From: Ignavibacteriae bacterium HGW-Ignavibacteriae-1
Lineage (GTDB): Bacteria; Bacteroidota; Ignavibacteria; Kapaibacteriales; UBA2268
DNA length: 34,432 nt
Assembly: GCA_002839825.1 (NCBI GenBank)
Contig: PGYU01000007.1
Span: 91,165 to 125,596, forward strand
Direction: 5' to 3'
Part shown: positions 10,101-18,702 of the stretch, in pieces
Layout: each line of letters opens with the position of its first letter
Position numbering within the stretch: the stretch's first letter is position 1
Notes under the pieces: generated by a model
Seen by the model: the letters and a program-made list of their open reading frames with translations, nothing else
Told to the model about the DNA's origin: nothing
Database searches by the model: none
Translations under genes and position numbers: made by a program

Positions 10101-12571
10101 AAAATGAATATCACCCAAATGTATATGTATCAGCGATTTTAATCAAATCCGTTTCGAATAATAATTTCCCTCTCAATGTTGCCTACGGTTATGAAGAATT
10201 GACCATTAAAGATGAAAAACGATATTTGCCGATTGAAATAATAGCCGATGAAACGAGCCGCTCTACGACCAAGAAAAAAATCAAAGTCAAGACTTTGCCC
10301 GAAAAAGACATAAATGTAACTATTGCAGTCACTGACGAAGGAATTTTGCAATTGAAACGATATCAATCGCCCGCACCGTATGATTTCTTCTATGCTGCCC
10401 GAAAATTGGACGTTAATACTTATTCCGGCTATACTAAATTATATAAGGAGTATAAGGCTCGTAGCGGACAATTTGGTGGTGACGGTGGGGAATTAGCTTA
10501 TATGAAGATGTTGGATTTGCAGAATCCATTTGTGGATAAAGCCGTTAAATTGCTATCTTTCTGGAGCGGCAATCTCAAAACCGATGCTAACGGAATGGCA
10601 GAATTTGAAATTGATTTGCCGACATTTTCCGGTGCATTGCGAATTATGGCAGTTGCTTACAAAAATGACAGATTCGGTTCCGCCGAAAAGATGATGAAAA
10701 TCGCCGACCCGCTAATCGTAACTCCGGCATTGCCCCGTTTCTTGTCAATCGGCGACGAAGCTGAAGTGAAAATCAATCTCAAAAATTTGACCGACAAGAA
10801 AAAAAGCGTCAAAATCGAACAGAAAATTGATGGCGATTTGCTTTTTGAGCCATCTTGGAAAAATAGCATTACACTCGAACCAAGAGCTGATATTTATATC
10901 GCCGCAAAACTCAAACCCGGAAAATTTACCGGAAGCCACAAAATCACTTTCAATGTCAGCGACGGGAACGACAAATATTCAATCGAACGTTTGATAAATG
11001 TGCGAATAGCCACTAATATCGAACTGAAAAGCGAATTCGCAGAAATCAAGCCCGGGCAAACAGTCAAAATCAAATATCCGCAAGGATTTATGCCCAATAT
11101 GTCCACGAGCGTTCTGACAATCAGTCGACAACCGTATATTGAATTTTTCGACCAAATAGACTTTCTGACTGATTATCCTTACGGATGCACCGAGCAAGTC
11201 ATATCGTCAGTTTTCCCCTTGCTTGTGTATAAGGATTTCAAGGAATACACCAAAAATTCAACTGTAAAATTGACCGACTTAGGCATAACGGAAAGAGTCA
11301 ATAATGCTATAAAGCAAATCAGCGCCCTGCAAAATCAAGGTGGCGGTGTCGGATTGTGGTCGTCAGGTGAGAGCGATATTTGGGTATCGGCGTATGCTTT
11401 ACATTTCTTAACTGAAGCGAAAAATCGCGGTTATAATGTAAACGAAGATGGGCAGAAAGCTCTGATTAATTATCTAAAAAGCATTTTTTCGATGACTGAA
11501 TCATATGACCAGAGCAAGAATGATTTATCCAAGTATAATTCTGCGGATAGGTACAAACTCGCTGCTTATACGTGTTTTGTGTTGGCTCGAGCCGGCAAAC
11601 CTGAGCAAGCTCTGATGAACTTTTACGCTGAATCTGCCGAAAATATGCCATATGACTCGAAAGTGCTTTTAGCTTCTGCTTTTTTACTTAGCGGAAATAT
11701 TCCCGCATTTTACGCTCTGATGCCAAATACAATCGAATCGAGCAAAATGAAAGATGACATGACTGACGTTTATGGCTCTAAATTACGCGAACTTGCCTTG
11801 CTGACCTATGCTTACAGCACCGTGAAGGGCAATGACGTTTACACTTCTAAACTTGCGAATCTGCTTACGAGCGAACTCCGACGCAATGAACATTATACTA
11901 CGCAAGAAGCCGCATTCACTCTGCTGGCAATCGCAAATATTATGGAAAAGGGCAGCGGCGAATCCTCGTTCAGTTTCGATGGGAAAAATACGAATCTTAA
12001 TGCTACCAATAAGTTTGTCAGCCACAAAATTACTGCCGATAAGGAAATAACCAACACCGGGCAAAATTCAATATGGTACAGCTTGCAATCAAAAGGCTAT
12101 TCCAAGGAAGCCAAAAAATCGGAAGTATCGAGTTTTGTTGGCGTCGAGCGAACGTTATATAATCAATCCGGCAGTAAAATCAGCGCAAATCAAATTGTAA
12201 GAGGCGAGCGAATTTTTGTCAAACTCAGCGTGAGACTGAAAGACGGTTTGAAATCAATTGACAACCTTGCGGTTAGTGAGATGATTCCCGCAGGTTGGGT
12301 GATTGAAAATCCAAGATTGTCAAATACTGCCAAACCTTCGTGGATAAAAAATGTTGATGAGCCATTTTATGCTGATTATCGCGACGATAGGGTAAATATG
12401 TTCGCAAACGTGCGGGGCAATGTCGAATTTTTCTATGTTGCTCGTGCAGTCAGCGCCGGGTATTTCAAGTTCGGTCCTCTGACGGCGGTTGGCATGTACA
12501 ATCCCGAAGTTTATTTCTCGGGGAAATCATCAGATGTTAAAATCGCAGAAAAACCCAAAGGTGGAGTTTGA
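7160..12571 (+). CDS. alpha-2-macroglobulin family lipoprotein with intact thioester
   Basis: Large periplasmic protease-trap protein, 1803 residues, longer than E. coli YfhM (about 1650). A short signal peptide ends in the lipobox LISC with C16 lipidated, so it is membrane-anchored. Domains: N-terminal MG repeats, an MG2-like unit near 575-600 (RNLYRPGETL), a second PGE-type unit near 930, the A2M/MG7 domain about 1135-1210, a thioester domain beginning near 1325 with YGCTEQ (C1343 and Q1346 form the thioester), and a C-terminal receptor-like beta domain from about 1690. The family captures attacking proteases by covalent thioester linkage after bait cleavage. AGGGAG lies 6 bp before the ATG. 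It stands alone: the frequent partner pbpC (peptidoglycan glycosyltransferase 1C) is not adjacent. Confidence 0.95.
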   Translation: MSKLIYFILIVVLISCSSSDRINVSKYNFQDQGELLDLNYLLFEFDKIMIPTDRIGKTPKELPFKVYPNTRGNVYWKSNNTLIFYPYGGFKANTDYIIEFTDNLTEYMPVKSQMPSKKIYRFHTTYTDIKSVSTNWHKANENAPTFLVCDIQFNTEAIFYDVKKVSTVKINGKEFNISSARWQRSDFLKMQIAIEDVFDVEGKELSIEIPFEFEQSDGKMKTRKMNYNGKIPLLSAFGMTEIIVNNSIDQRGLLLRFNQTLNKNADLANLINVNPQIPYEIEIYGNEIYLNGIFVPETNYEVTINQSFESIFGIKLKAELKHTVFVPEMEAQIVLADPSSLYLSSRGNKQIGIKLAGVNNLQVNVFKIFENNLIRALMGYQKIDYSGKYDEETGNWYDAVNISSIGTLITERGYNTSELKSADNIKLLDFNFADATNNNGIYLLEIFDKDKPWVRQVMQVSLSDIGIIAKVSNEQIAVYANSLVNTEPISNATVKIISKNNQIAESARTDGRGIAILKNDRAKQQGFSPSIISVEHNGETNYLFIESSTLVSKSGLNVTAGTEVTDYYCFMYGERNLYRPGETLIINGIVRNKDLKLLGDLTLKLKIMNPSWQLYKEFRVKLNEQGNFEVKEELAQTLKTGNYEVLLDLPNDVNIGKYSFSIEDFAPERLKITATTDRESYTPQQDVNLNIQTDYLFGMPAQNLSGEISFETNSGDFTSEKFEDYDFTLRGAGRVNDYSFRPIVSDNAGNTKEIFKIDELYQNMGLIYLHIGINMQDETGSDNRIYLVRKIHTQNTYVGINSKMGDWFELNRPIITPIVVLDKEGEESESEINIDIFKITYSTALRSSRNYDYRYESNKIESIVSSETIKAKGQYNHKFTPVSSGEYEIRIRQNNADGYVMKRFWAYRYGYAESAGFNVDKEGKVIVSADKKDYKPGETAKLLFKTPFDGKLFVSIEREGVLEHFVLRTNDNSASLNIPIKNEYHPNVYVSAILIKSVSNNNFPLNVAYGYEELTIKDEKRYLPIEIIADETSRSTTKKKIKVKTLPEKDINVTIAVTDEGILQLKRYQSPAPYDFFYAARKLDVNTYSGYTKLYKEYKARSGQFGGDGGELAYMKMLDLQNPFVDKAVKLLSFWSGNLKTDANGMAEFEIDLPTFSGALRIMAVAYKNDRFGSAEKMMKIADPLIVTPALPRFLSIGDEAEVKINLKNLTDKKKSVKIEQKIDGDLLFEPSWKNSITLEPRADIYIAAKLKPGKFTGSHKITFNVSDGNDKYSIERLINVRIATNIELKSEFAEIKPGQTVKIKYPQGFMPNMSTSVLTISRQPYIEFFDQIDFLTDYPYGCTEQVISSVFPLLVYKDFKEYTKNSTVKLTDLGITERVNNAIKQISALQNQGGGVGLWSSGESDIWVSAYALHFLTEAKNRGYNVNEDGQKALINYLKSIFSMTESYDQSKNDLSKYNSADRYKLAAYTCFVLARAGKPEQALMNFYAESAENMPYDSKVLLASAFLLSGNIPAFYALMPNTIESSKMKDDMTDVYGSKLRELALLTYAYSTVKGNDVYTSKLANLLTSELRRNEHYTTQEAAFTLLAIANIMEKGSGESSFSFDGKNTNLNATNKFVSHKITADKEITNTGQNSIWYSLQSKGYSKEAKKSEVSSFVGVERTLYNQSGSKISANQIVRGERIFVKLSVRLKDGLKSIDNLAVSEMIPAGWVIENPRLSNTAKPSWIKNVDEPFYADYRDDRVNMFANVRGNVEFFYVARAVSAGYFKFGPLTAVGMYNPEVYFSGKSSDVKIAEKPKGGV

Positions 12572-12619
12572 TTAAACACGTCGGGAAATAAGCATAAAAA
12601 TTAGGCATTGATTTTGTAA

Positions 12620-12648
12620 TTGGTAGTTTTTTTGATACTTTGGTAGTT
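12620..12648 (+). repeat. direct repeat TTGGTAGTT upstream of the PilM-like gene
   Basis: Two copies of the 9-mer TTGGTAGTT at 12620-12628 and 12640-12648, start to start 20 bp (about two helical turns), in the 105-bp gap before the PilM-like gene. It could be an operator or part of a promoter with the TATA-poor sequence between; it may equally be chance. Confidence 0.4.
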
Positions 12649-12676
12649 GGAAAATTAATTTTGAAGGAAATAATTA

Positions 12677-13606
12677 ATGCGTCGAACACTTTCGATATTC
12701 TTTAACATAGACCGAACATATCTGACGGGAGTGTCAATAGTTGGTAGCACAATGTCTTTGGACTATATCAACTCGACTATTCACAAAATTGATTTCGAGA
12801 ACACACAATCGGAAGAAACCCAAAACGGAATGACCGAATTGATGAATATTATAGCCGAAATGGATTTCAAACCCGACGAAGTTTCGGTCACATTGCCGTC
12901 CGAAAGTGTGTTGGTATCGAAATTTCCCGGCAACATTAATATGAGTGAAAAGTCTCTGAAGGCTCTCGTAGCTTTGGAATTGAGACAAACATATCCGCAA
13001 TTCAATTTTGATGATTTTTCGATTCAACTTGTACCGCTGACCTCCCAAAAATCGAAAAAGCAGATGATGTTGGCAGTCATAATCACAAAGGAAGATTTGA
13101 AATTCATTCAAGATTTGCTCGCGCCTTTGGGCAAAGAAATCACAAAATTCGACATTAGCCAAATGAACGCTCATAGTGCCTTTATCTACAATTATCCCGA
13201 ATTCAGGTCGGGCAATGTTATGATATTAGGGCTGCAAGGGCAATTCATGGACATCAGCGTAGTGCTTGACGGGCTTCCGGCATATTATAATTTGATTCGA
13301 TATGAGGGTTTGGATTCGCTACAAGAAAAAATCCAAAACGAGTACAATCAAATAGTCCCAAATATCTGCGATAATCTCGATGCGATGTTATACTTTGGAT
13401 CAAGCATGACAAAAGACGTAACCACTGAACTAATCAGGATTTCCGGCAAACTCGAAATTGAAGATACGAAAAGGCTGAACGGTTTCCGATTGATGAAAAG
13501 CTCCTTGGATGAGCGGGAGCGAGAGTACTGTTCGCGTACATTGCAAATATATCCGGCTTGCATCGGCGGATGTCTTCCTGCAAAACATACAATCATGACT
13601 TTATAA
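12677..13606 (+). CDS. PilM/DUF3822-like actin-fold protein of unknown function
   Basis: 309 residues, no signal peptide or membrane segment. The layout resembles the PilM/FtsA-like ATPase-fold proteins: a short N-terminal strand region, a SVTLPSESVLVSKFP segment (about 84-98), an ELRQTYPQFNFDDF-type segment after it, and a second subdomain beginning NVMILGLQGQFMDISVVLDG. In PilM the equivalent region binds nucleotide, but I do not see a clear phosphate-binding motif, so nucleotide binding is doubtful. Bacteroidota commonly have a DUF3822 gene immediately before rsmD, and here the next start codon is 1 bp after this stop; that context favours a DUF3822 relative. AAGGAA precedes ATG 12677. Function not known; no pilus genes lie nearby. 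Confidence 0.7.
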   Translation: MRRTLSIFFNIDRTYLTGVSIVGSTMSLDYINSTIHKIDFENTQSEETQNGMTELMNIIAEMDFKPDEVSVTLPSESVLVSKFPGNINMSEKSLKALVALELRQTYPQFNFDDFSIQLVPLTSQKSKKQMMLAVIITKEDLKFIQDLLAPLGKEITKFDISQMNAHSAFIYNYPEFRSGNVMILGLQGQFMDISVVLDGLPAYYNLIRYEGLDSLQEKIQNEYNQIVPNICDNLDAMLYFGSSMTKDVTTELIRISGKLEIEDTKRLNGFRLMKSSLDEREREYCSRTLQIYPACIGGCLPAKHTIMTL

Positions 13607-13607
13607 A

Positions 13608-14165
13608 ATGCGACTGACAACGGGAATCTATGGTGGTTTGCATTATTCGGGGAAAATCCCGAGTAATATCCGACCCACTTCCGACAAAACGAGGCAATCA
13701 ATTTTCAACGTTTTGGCAAATCTCGTTGATTTCGATGATTGCATATGCTTGGATTTATGCTCAGGCACGGGTGCTTTGGGTTTTGAAGCATTGAGCAGAG
13801 GTGCAAAGCACATAACTTTGGTTGACAATTCCAAAAAATCTTGTGATATCGCCCGCGATGTTGCAAATCTATTCAAAATCCCAAAAGAAGACTATTCCAT
13901 AATTTGCAGAGATGCTTTGAAGTTTGTTAGAGATTACCCCGATGACAGTCCAAAATTCGACTTAATATTCTGCGACCCTCCATACAAAATTGATATAATC
14001 AATCCATTATTGATATTACTGTCCGAAAAAAACATGCTAAATGATGAAGCTGTCATTACTTTAGAATATGCAAAAGACATGAAATTACTGATTCCACCTG
14101 CGTTCAGCAGCATATCACATAAGGAATTCGGCGAGACGCAAGTAGAATTTGTAGAAACGGTTTAA
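13608..14165 (+). CDS. rsmD: 16S rRNA (guanine966-N2)-methyltransferase RsmD
   Basis: SAM-dependent methyltransferase of 185 residues that modifies G966 of 16S rRNA. IRPTSDKTRQSIFN (about 21-34) is the RsmD signature, LDLCSGTGALGFEALSRGA is SAM motif I, and CDPPY near 124-128 is the N6/N2-type catalytic motif. Length is normal for the family (180-200). Start ATG 13608 follows the previous stop by 1 bp, indicating coupling with the PilM/DUF3822-like gene. Confidence 0.94.
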   Translation: MRLTTGIYGGLHYSGKIPSNIRPTSDKTRQSIFNVLANLVDFDDCICLDLCSGTGALGFEALSRGAKHITLVDNSKKSCDIARDVANLFKIPKEDYSIICRDALKFVRDYPDDSPKFDLIFCDPPYKIDIINPLLILLSEKNMLNDEAVITLEYAKDMKLLIPPAFSSISHKEFGETQVEFVETV

Positions 14166-14231
14166 GCGTAAAATTACACTTACAAATTGGTGTTTACGTC
14201 AAAATAGTTGATTTATGAGAAATGAAAGCTT

Positions 14232-15275
14232 ATGATTAGATTCGAGAACATAGAGTATTTATATGCTTTTGCAGTAATTCCTTTACTGCTTATTATTTAT
14301 ATACTTTACAGATTTTCACGCGGTAGAAGACTTAAGCGAATTGGCGATATGCACTTGGTGAAATTGCTGATACCCGATACCTCAAGCCATAAAGCAAGAT
14401 TGAAATTTATTATAATGTTGCTTGCAATATCAATGGTTATTTTAGCATTGGCAAATCCTCAAATCGGCACACGATTAGAAGAAGTCAAACGAGAAGGGAT
14501 TGAAATCATTCTTGCGGTTGATGTTTCAAATAGTATGTTAGCGGAAGATGTCCGCCCGAATAGGCTTGAACGTGCAAAACGCTCAATCAATCGCCTACTT
14601 GATAATTTGGGTGAAGACAAAGTTGGTTTGATAATTTTTGCGGGGAAATCATTCTTGCAATTGCCTCTGACAACAGATTTTGCTGCAGCAAGGTTGATAA
14701 CTTCTACAATTTCGACTGAAATGGCAGGAACACAAGGCACTGCGATTGGTTCGGCGATTGATTTGGCGGTTCAGTCTTTCTCGCAAGATGTGACCAAAAG
14801 CAAAGTGCTGATAATCATGACCGATGGCGAAAACCACGAAGATGACGCACTCTCTGCCGCAAAACGAGCTAAAGAGCAAAACGTTGTGCTATATACAATT
14901 GGTGTTGGCAACGCCGAAGGGGCTCCAATTCCGGTTTACCAAAATGGCAGAATTACCGGTTACATGAAAGACAAAAATGGCGAGAATATCATAACTCGAT
15001 TAGACCCGGCAGTTTTGCAAGAAATCGCACTTGAAACCAATGGCGAATTCTTTCGTTCTGATATAGGTACCGATGTCGAACTAACGGAGCTCGTCAATCG
15101 CGTTAGCAAGATGGACAAGCAAGAGTTCGAATCAAAAGTATTTACTAACTACGAAGACCGTTTCCAGATTTTCGTAGCTTTAGCCTTATTTTTCTTACTT
15201 TTAGAATTAGTTTTTTCGGAAAAAAAGAATAAATTTATTGCAAAATTGAATTTATTTGTAGCAAGTAAAAAATGA
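14232..15275 (+). CDS. batB: BatB, VWA-domain membrane protein
   Basis: 347-residue inner-membrane protein with N-terminal transmembrane segments at about 11-27 and 58-74, a von Willebrand A domain in the middle, and a C-terminal membrane segment near 312-330. The MIDAS metal site is intact: DVSNS at 97-101, the threonine region GTQGTAIGSA, and MTDGENHED near 195. Bat proteins are linked to aerotolerance/oxidative-stress survival and envelope maturation in Bacteroides and Leptospira. The longer N-terminal tail and the insert before the last third fit BatB rather than BatA. First gene of batB-batC-batD-batE; its stop overlaps batC by ATGA (15272-15275). Confidence 0.93.
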   Translation: MIRFENIEYLYAFAVIPLLLIIYILYRFSRGRRLKRIGDMHLVKLLIPDTSSHKARLKFIIMLLAISMVILALANPQIGTRLEEVKREGIEIILAVDVSNSMLAEDVRPNRLERAKRSINRLLDNLGEDKVGLIIFAGKSFLQLPLTTDFAAARLITSTISTEMAGTQGTAIGSAIDLAVQSFSQDVTKSKVLIIMTDGENHEDDALSAAKRAKEQNVVLYTIGVGNAEGAPIPVYQNGRITGYMKDKNGENIITRLDPAVLQEIALETNGEFFRSDIGTDVELTELVNRVSKMDKQEFESKVFTNYEDRFQIFVALALFFLLLELVFSEKKNKFIAKLNLFVASKK

Positions 15276-16045
15276 AAAGTATTAATATAATAATTATTTT
15301 TGCTCTGGCAATGGTTTCGACTTCCTGGTCGCAATCAACCAAGTCTTTCATTCGTGAAGGTAACGAGAAATTCAAAGCAAAGCAATTCGAGGAAGCTGAA
15401 GTCAAGTACCGGAAGGCACTCGAAGTCGCTCCCGATTATCGTGCAACTTTCAATCTCGGCGATGCACTTTACAAAAACGAACAGTATGCCGACGCAATCA
15501 GCAAATTCTCAGATATTATATCGCAAAAGCCGGACAAAGCCACAACTTCAAATGCATATCATAATTTGGGCAATGCTTATTATAAATCGGAAGATTTCGA
15601 AAAAAGTATCTCTGCTTACAAAAATGCTCTCAAGTTGAATCCGCAAGATAATGACACCCGGCATAATTTGGAAATGGCACGAAGAATGCTACAGCAACAA
15701 CAAGAGCAACAACAAAATAAATCCGATAATAAGGATGATAAAGACGAAGACGGCGATAAAGAGCAAGAAAAGCAGGACGGAAATAAAGACCAAAATCAGC
15801 AAAAGCAAGATGAGCAGCAAGGGAAAAATGACCAACAAAAAGAGGAGCAGCAACAAAATAATGATGGCGAGGGGAAAGAGCAGCAAGGGCAAGAACAGCA
15901 GAAGAATCAGCAAAACAGACAAAAATCCGAGATTTCTAAGGAAGATGCTGAGAGAATTTTGGAGGCTTTGAAAAATGAAGAACTTAACGTGCAGAAAAAA
16001 GTTTTGAAAAAGCAGCAAAAGCGTCCGAGTGAGAAAAATTGGTAA
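15272..16045 (+). CDS. batC: BatC, TPR protein with Q/K-rich low-complexity tail
   Basis: 257 residues: signal peptide about 1-20 (ending SWS-Q), three TPR units about 22-140 (pattern includes AYHNLGNAYYKSEDFEKSIS), then a long glutamine/lysine/aspartate/glutamate-rich stretch about 145-220, and the conserved BatC tail ISKEDAERILEALKNEE with a basic end. The TPRs should bind other Bat proteins at the periplasmic face of the inner membrane. Start ATG 15272 overlaps the batB stop by 4 bp. The low-complexity part generates a spurious leucine-rich open frame on the opposite strand, which is not a gene. Confidence 0.92.
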   Translation: MKSINIIIIFALAMVSTSWSQSTKSFIREGNEKFKAKQFEEAEVKYRKALEVAPDYRATFNLGDALYKNEQYADAISKFSDIISQKPDKATTSNAYHNLGNAYYKSEDFEKSISAYKNALKLNPQDNDTRHNLEMARRMLQQQQEQQQNKSDNKDDKDEDGDKEQEKQDGNKDQNQQKQDEQQGKNDQQKEEQQQNNDGEGKEQQGQEQQKNQQNRQKSEISKEDAERILEALKNEELNVQKKVLKKQQKRPSEKNW

Positions 16046-16065
16046 TAAATGAGTTAAAGAACAAA

Positions 16066-17907
16066 ATGAGAAACAAGTTTTATTGCATTTCGATATTGCT
16101 CTTTTTGATGACTGTATCAACATTTGCGCAAGAATTCGTCGCAAGTGTTGACCGCAATCCTGTTCCGGTTGGGGAGCGATTTACAGTTTCATTTACCATC
16201 AACGGAGGCGGTTCCGATTTCAAAGGTCCCGATTTCAAGGGTTTTACCGTCTTAGGCGGACCGAACCAGTCCCAGAGTGTTCAAATCATAAATGGAAGAA
16301 CTACTCGGTCATTCACTTTATCTTATATGTTGCTTGCTGACAAAACCGGAACTTTCACGATTGGTTCGGCATCTATATTGAGCGACGGGAAAACTTTGAA
16401 AACCCAACCACTTTCCATCAACGTTTTGCCCGAATCCGAAGCACAAAAAGAGCAGCGCAAACAAGAGCAAGAACAGGAAAAAACGCTAAACCAACAAGCT
16501 CTTGATATTCTAAAGAAAAATATATACGTCAAATCAAGCGTTTCCAAACGAAGCGTTTTCATTGGCGAACAAATCACGGCAACATACAAACTCTTCATTC
16601 ATCCCGAATTGAACGTAATGCAACTTTCGCCAACCAAAGTGCCCTCATTGAATGGCTTTTGGAATCAGGACTTACCTATTGACAAACTCCAATGGAAGCG
16701 TGAAGTGGTGAATGGAGTTACTTTCAATACTGCAGTTATCAAGCAAGTGGTACTTTTCCCTCAGCGCTCGGGCAATTTAGTCGTTGACCCGTACGAATTC
16801 AATTTCACTGTCCGAATGAGAGTGCAAACATCGCAACGTTCGCGAGATTTTTGGAGCTTTTTTGATGATTCCTTCTTTTCCGGAAACAATTTTCGCGACT
16901 TTGAATACAAATCGAGCTCCGAACCACTACCGATAAAGGTTTCAGAATTTACCGAAAATCGTCCACCTGATTTTGCCGGTGCAGTTGGTGATTTGAAAAT
17001 GGAAGCTTTTTTGGACAAAACTAAAACCAAAACAGGTCAACCCGTTGCCCTAAAAGTGAAAATTGGCGGAAGAGGAAATTTGAAGTTGATTCAGCCTTTG
17101 GCAATAAACTTTCCGCCCGGATTTGAAATTTACGACCCGAATATAAGCGATAATATCTATACCACTGAAAGCGGAATGTCAGGCTCAATGACATTTGAAT
17201 ACCTTATCATTCCCAAAAATGCAGGAAATTTCAAAATCGAACCTGTCAAATTTACATATTTTGACTTAAATTCTAAGAAGTTCAAAACTTTGCAATCAGA
17301 TGAATTTCAAATCGAAGTAGAAAAAGGTGATGATAATTTCGGTGGAGCAGGTATTACAGGAGTTCGCAAGGAAGAAGTTCAGCTAATTGGCAAGGACATT
17401 CGCTACATCAAAACCAAGTCTTCATCGCTCAATCGTAACAAGCAAAGCTTCTTTGGGTCTTCAGATTACGTCGCTATGATGCTCGCACCGTTCATAATGT
17501 TTGGGATATTTTTTATAATTTGGCGACGCAAAAAGCACGAATCATATGATTTGAATTTGCTCCGGAATCGCAAAGCTACTAAAATTGCCAAAAAACGACT
17601 TTCACTTGCCAAATCATTGATGAATGATAAAAGCAATTCGGATAAATTTCACGAGGAAATCAATAAAGCTTTGTGGGGATATTTAAGCGACAAACTCAGC
17701 ATTCCAAATTCGGAATTGACCAAAGACAAGGCGAAGGAAAATTTGCTTGAAAAAGGAGTCAGCGAAGAATTATCTTCAGAATTCTTGCAAACTCTTGATA
17801 ATGCTGAATTTGCGAGATATTCACCATCAAGTAACAACCACAAACTCGATGAAATTTATGGCTCTGCCGTTAAAGCAATAACTCAAATGGAAGGAGCATT
17901 AAAATGA
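16066..17907 (+). CDS. batD: BatD, periplasmic/membrane protein
   Basis: 613 residues from ATG 16066, chosen over an upstream in-frame TTG (16039, inside batC) because it gives a clean signal peptide (MRNKFYCISILLFLMTVSTFAQ minus the last residues, cleavage near TFA-Q). A periplasmic region made of beta domains, opening with VDRNPVPVGERFTVSF and the GFTVLGGPNQSQSVQI signature, is followed by one transmembrane segment about 468-488 and a cytoplasmic helical tail with the DUF4381-like FHEEINKALWGYLSDKL element. It is the large adaptor of the Bat set. It sits 20 bp after batC and overlaps batE by ATGA. Confidence 0.93.
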   Translation: MRNKFYCISILLFLMTVSTFAQEFVASVDRNPVPVGERFTVSFTINGGGSDFKGPDFKGFTVLGGPNQSQSVQIINGRTTRSFTLSYMLLADKTGTFTIGSASILSDGKTLKTQPLSINVLPESEAQKEQRKQEQEQEKTLNQQALDILKKNIYVKSSVSKRSVFIGEQITATYKLFIHPELNVMQLSPTKVPSLNGFWNQDLPIDKLQWKREVVNGVTFNTAVIKQVVLFPQRSGNLVVDPYEFNFTVRMRVQTSQRSRDFWSFFDDSFFSGNNFRDFEYKSSSEPLPIKVSEFTENRPPDFAGAVGDLKMEAFLDKTKTKTGQPVALKVKIGGRGNLKLIQPLAINFPPGFEIYDPNISDNIYTTESGMSGSMTFEYLIIPKNAGNFKIEPVKFTYFDLNSKKFKTLQSDEFQIEVEKGDDNFGGAGITGVRKEEVQLIGKDIRYIKTKSSSLNRNKQSFFGSSDYVAMMLAPFIMFGIFFIIWRRKKHESYDLNLLRNRKATKIAKKRLSLAKSLMNDKSNSDKFHEEINKALWGYLSDKLSIPNSELTKDKAKENLLEKGVSEELSSEFLQTLDNAEFARYSPSSNNHKLDEIYGSAVKAITQMEGALK

Positions 17908-18665
17908 AACTAAAATTCTACATTTTAGCCTTTTGTATGCTTTTTATGACGAATGCAGCATTTTCGCAAACACCCGAAGAATCCTTCGAAAAAGCGAATA
18001 ATTTTTACATCGCCGGAAATTACGAACAAGCAATTGAAGCTTACAGAGCAATTATTGATGACGGCTACCAATCAGCGGAACTATTCTACAATCTTGGCAA
18101 TTCATATTTCCGAATGGAAAAAATTCCCTCGGCGATATTGTATTTCGAACGTGCTGCAAGATTGGCGCCGAGTGATTCGGACATAGAATTCAATCTAAAA
18201 ATCGCAAATTTACGCATAGTTGACAAATTCGAGACAGTCCCGAAATTGTTTATTATCGAATGGTACGAATCCGTTTTGGGTTTTTTGTATTCAGGTGTTT
18301 GGGGCTGGGTATCAGTAATCTTGCTTTGGGCATCATTCCTATCTCTGGCGCTTTTCATGATTAGCGGCACCACATCGAGGAAAAAGTTTTTATTCCTGCT
18401 TGTTGTATTAGGATTTATCGGAACCGTACTGACATCAATCATAGCTTATAATGCTTACTACAACGAAACGAGCCGCGAATTTGCCATCATTTTTTCGACA
18501 AGTATTTATGTCAAGTCTGCCCCCGATGAAAGTTCGGTTGACTTGCTGATACTGCACGAAGGCACAAAAGTCGAAATCACGGACAAATTAGAAGGCTGGT
18601 CTGAGATTTTGCTCGAAAATGGCAACAAAGGGTGGGTACCTGCAAGCGTACTCGAAGTGATATAA
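17904..18665 (+). CDS. batE: BatE, TPR and SH3b membrane protein
   Basis: 253 residues: signal peptide 1-21, TPR region about 24-105, two membrane segments at about 133-153 and 161-183, and a C-terminal bacterial SH3 domain about 192-253 (IYVKSAPDESS, then GTKVEITDKLEGWSEI and GNKGWVP). This is the standard BatE layout; the SH3b may bind peptidoglycan or peptide ligands. Last gene of batB-E, coupled to batD by ATGA at 17904-17907. The HEPN gene follows 37 bp later without an obvious terminator. Confidence 0.93.
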   Translation: MKLKFYILAFCMLFMTNAAFSQTPEESFEKANNFYIAGNYEQAIEAYRAIIDDGYQSAELFYNLGNSYFRMEKIPSAILYFERAARLAPSDSDIEFNLKIANLRIVDKFETVPKLFIIEWYESVLGFLYSGVWGWVSVILLWASFLSLALFMISGTTSRKKFLFLLVVLGFIGTVLTSIIAYNAYYNETSREFAIIFSTSIYVKSAPDESSVDLLILHEGTKVEITDKLEGWSEILLENGNKGWVPASVLEVI

Positions 18666-18702
18666 AGCTAAGATTAATAAATCAACAATATTTTCGGAGA
18701 AT

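Noticed and set aside
12734-13174. 146-residue minus-strand open frame opposite the PilM-like gene
   Set aside because: Shadow frame without signal, motif or ribosome-binding site; the plus-strand gene has AAGGAA and is coupled to rsmD.
14166-14210. Possible hairpin after rsmD (GCGTAAA...TTTACGTC)
   Set aside because: The arms pair only with a 4-nt bulge and no T-run follows on the plus strand, so I do not call a terminator.
15689-16144. Leucine-rich 151-residue open frame on the minus strand
   Set aside because: It is the antisense of the Q/K-rich BatC segment; CAA/CAG and GAA codons read as TTG/CTG/TTC in reverse. BatC is well supported.
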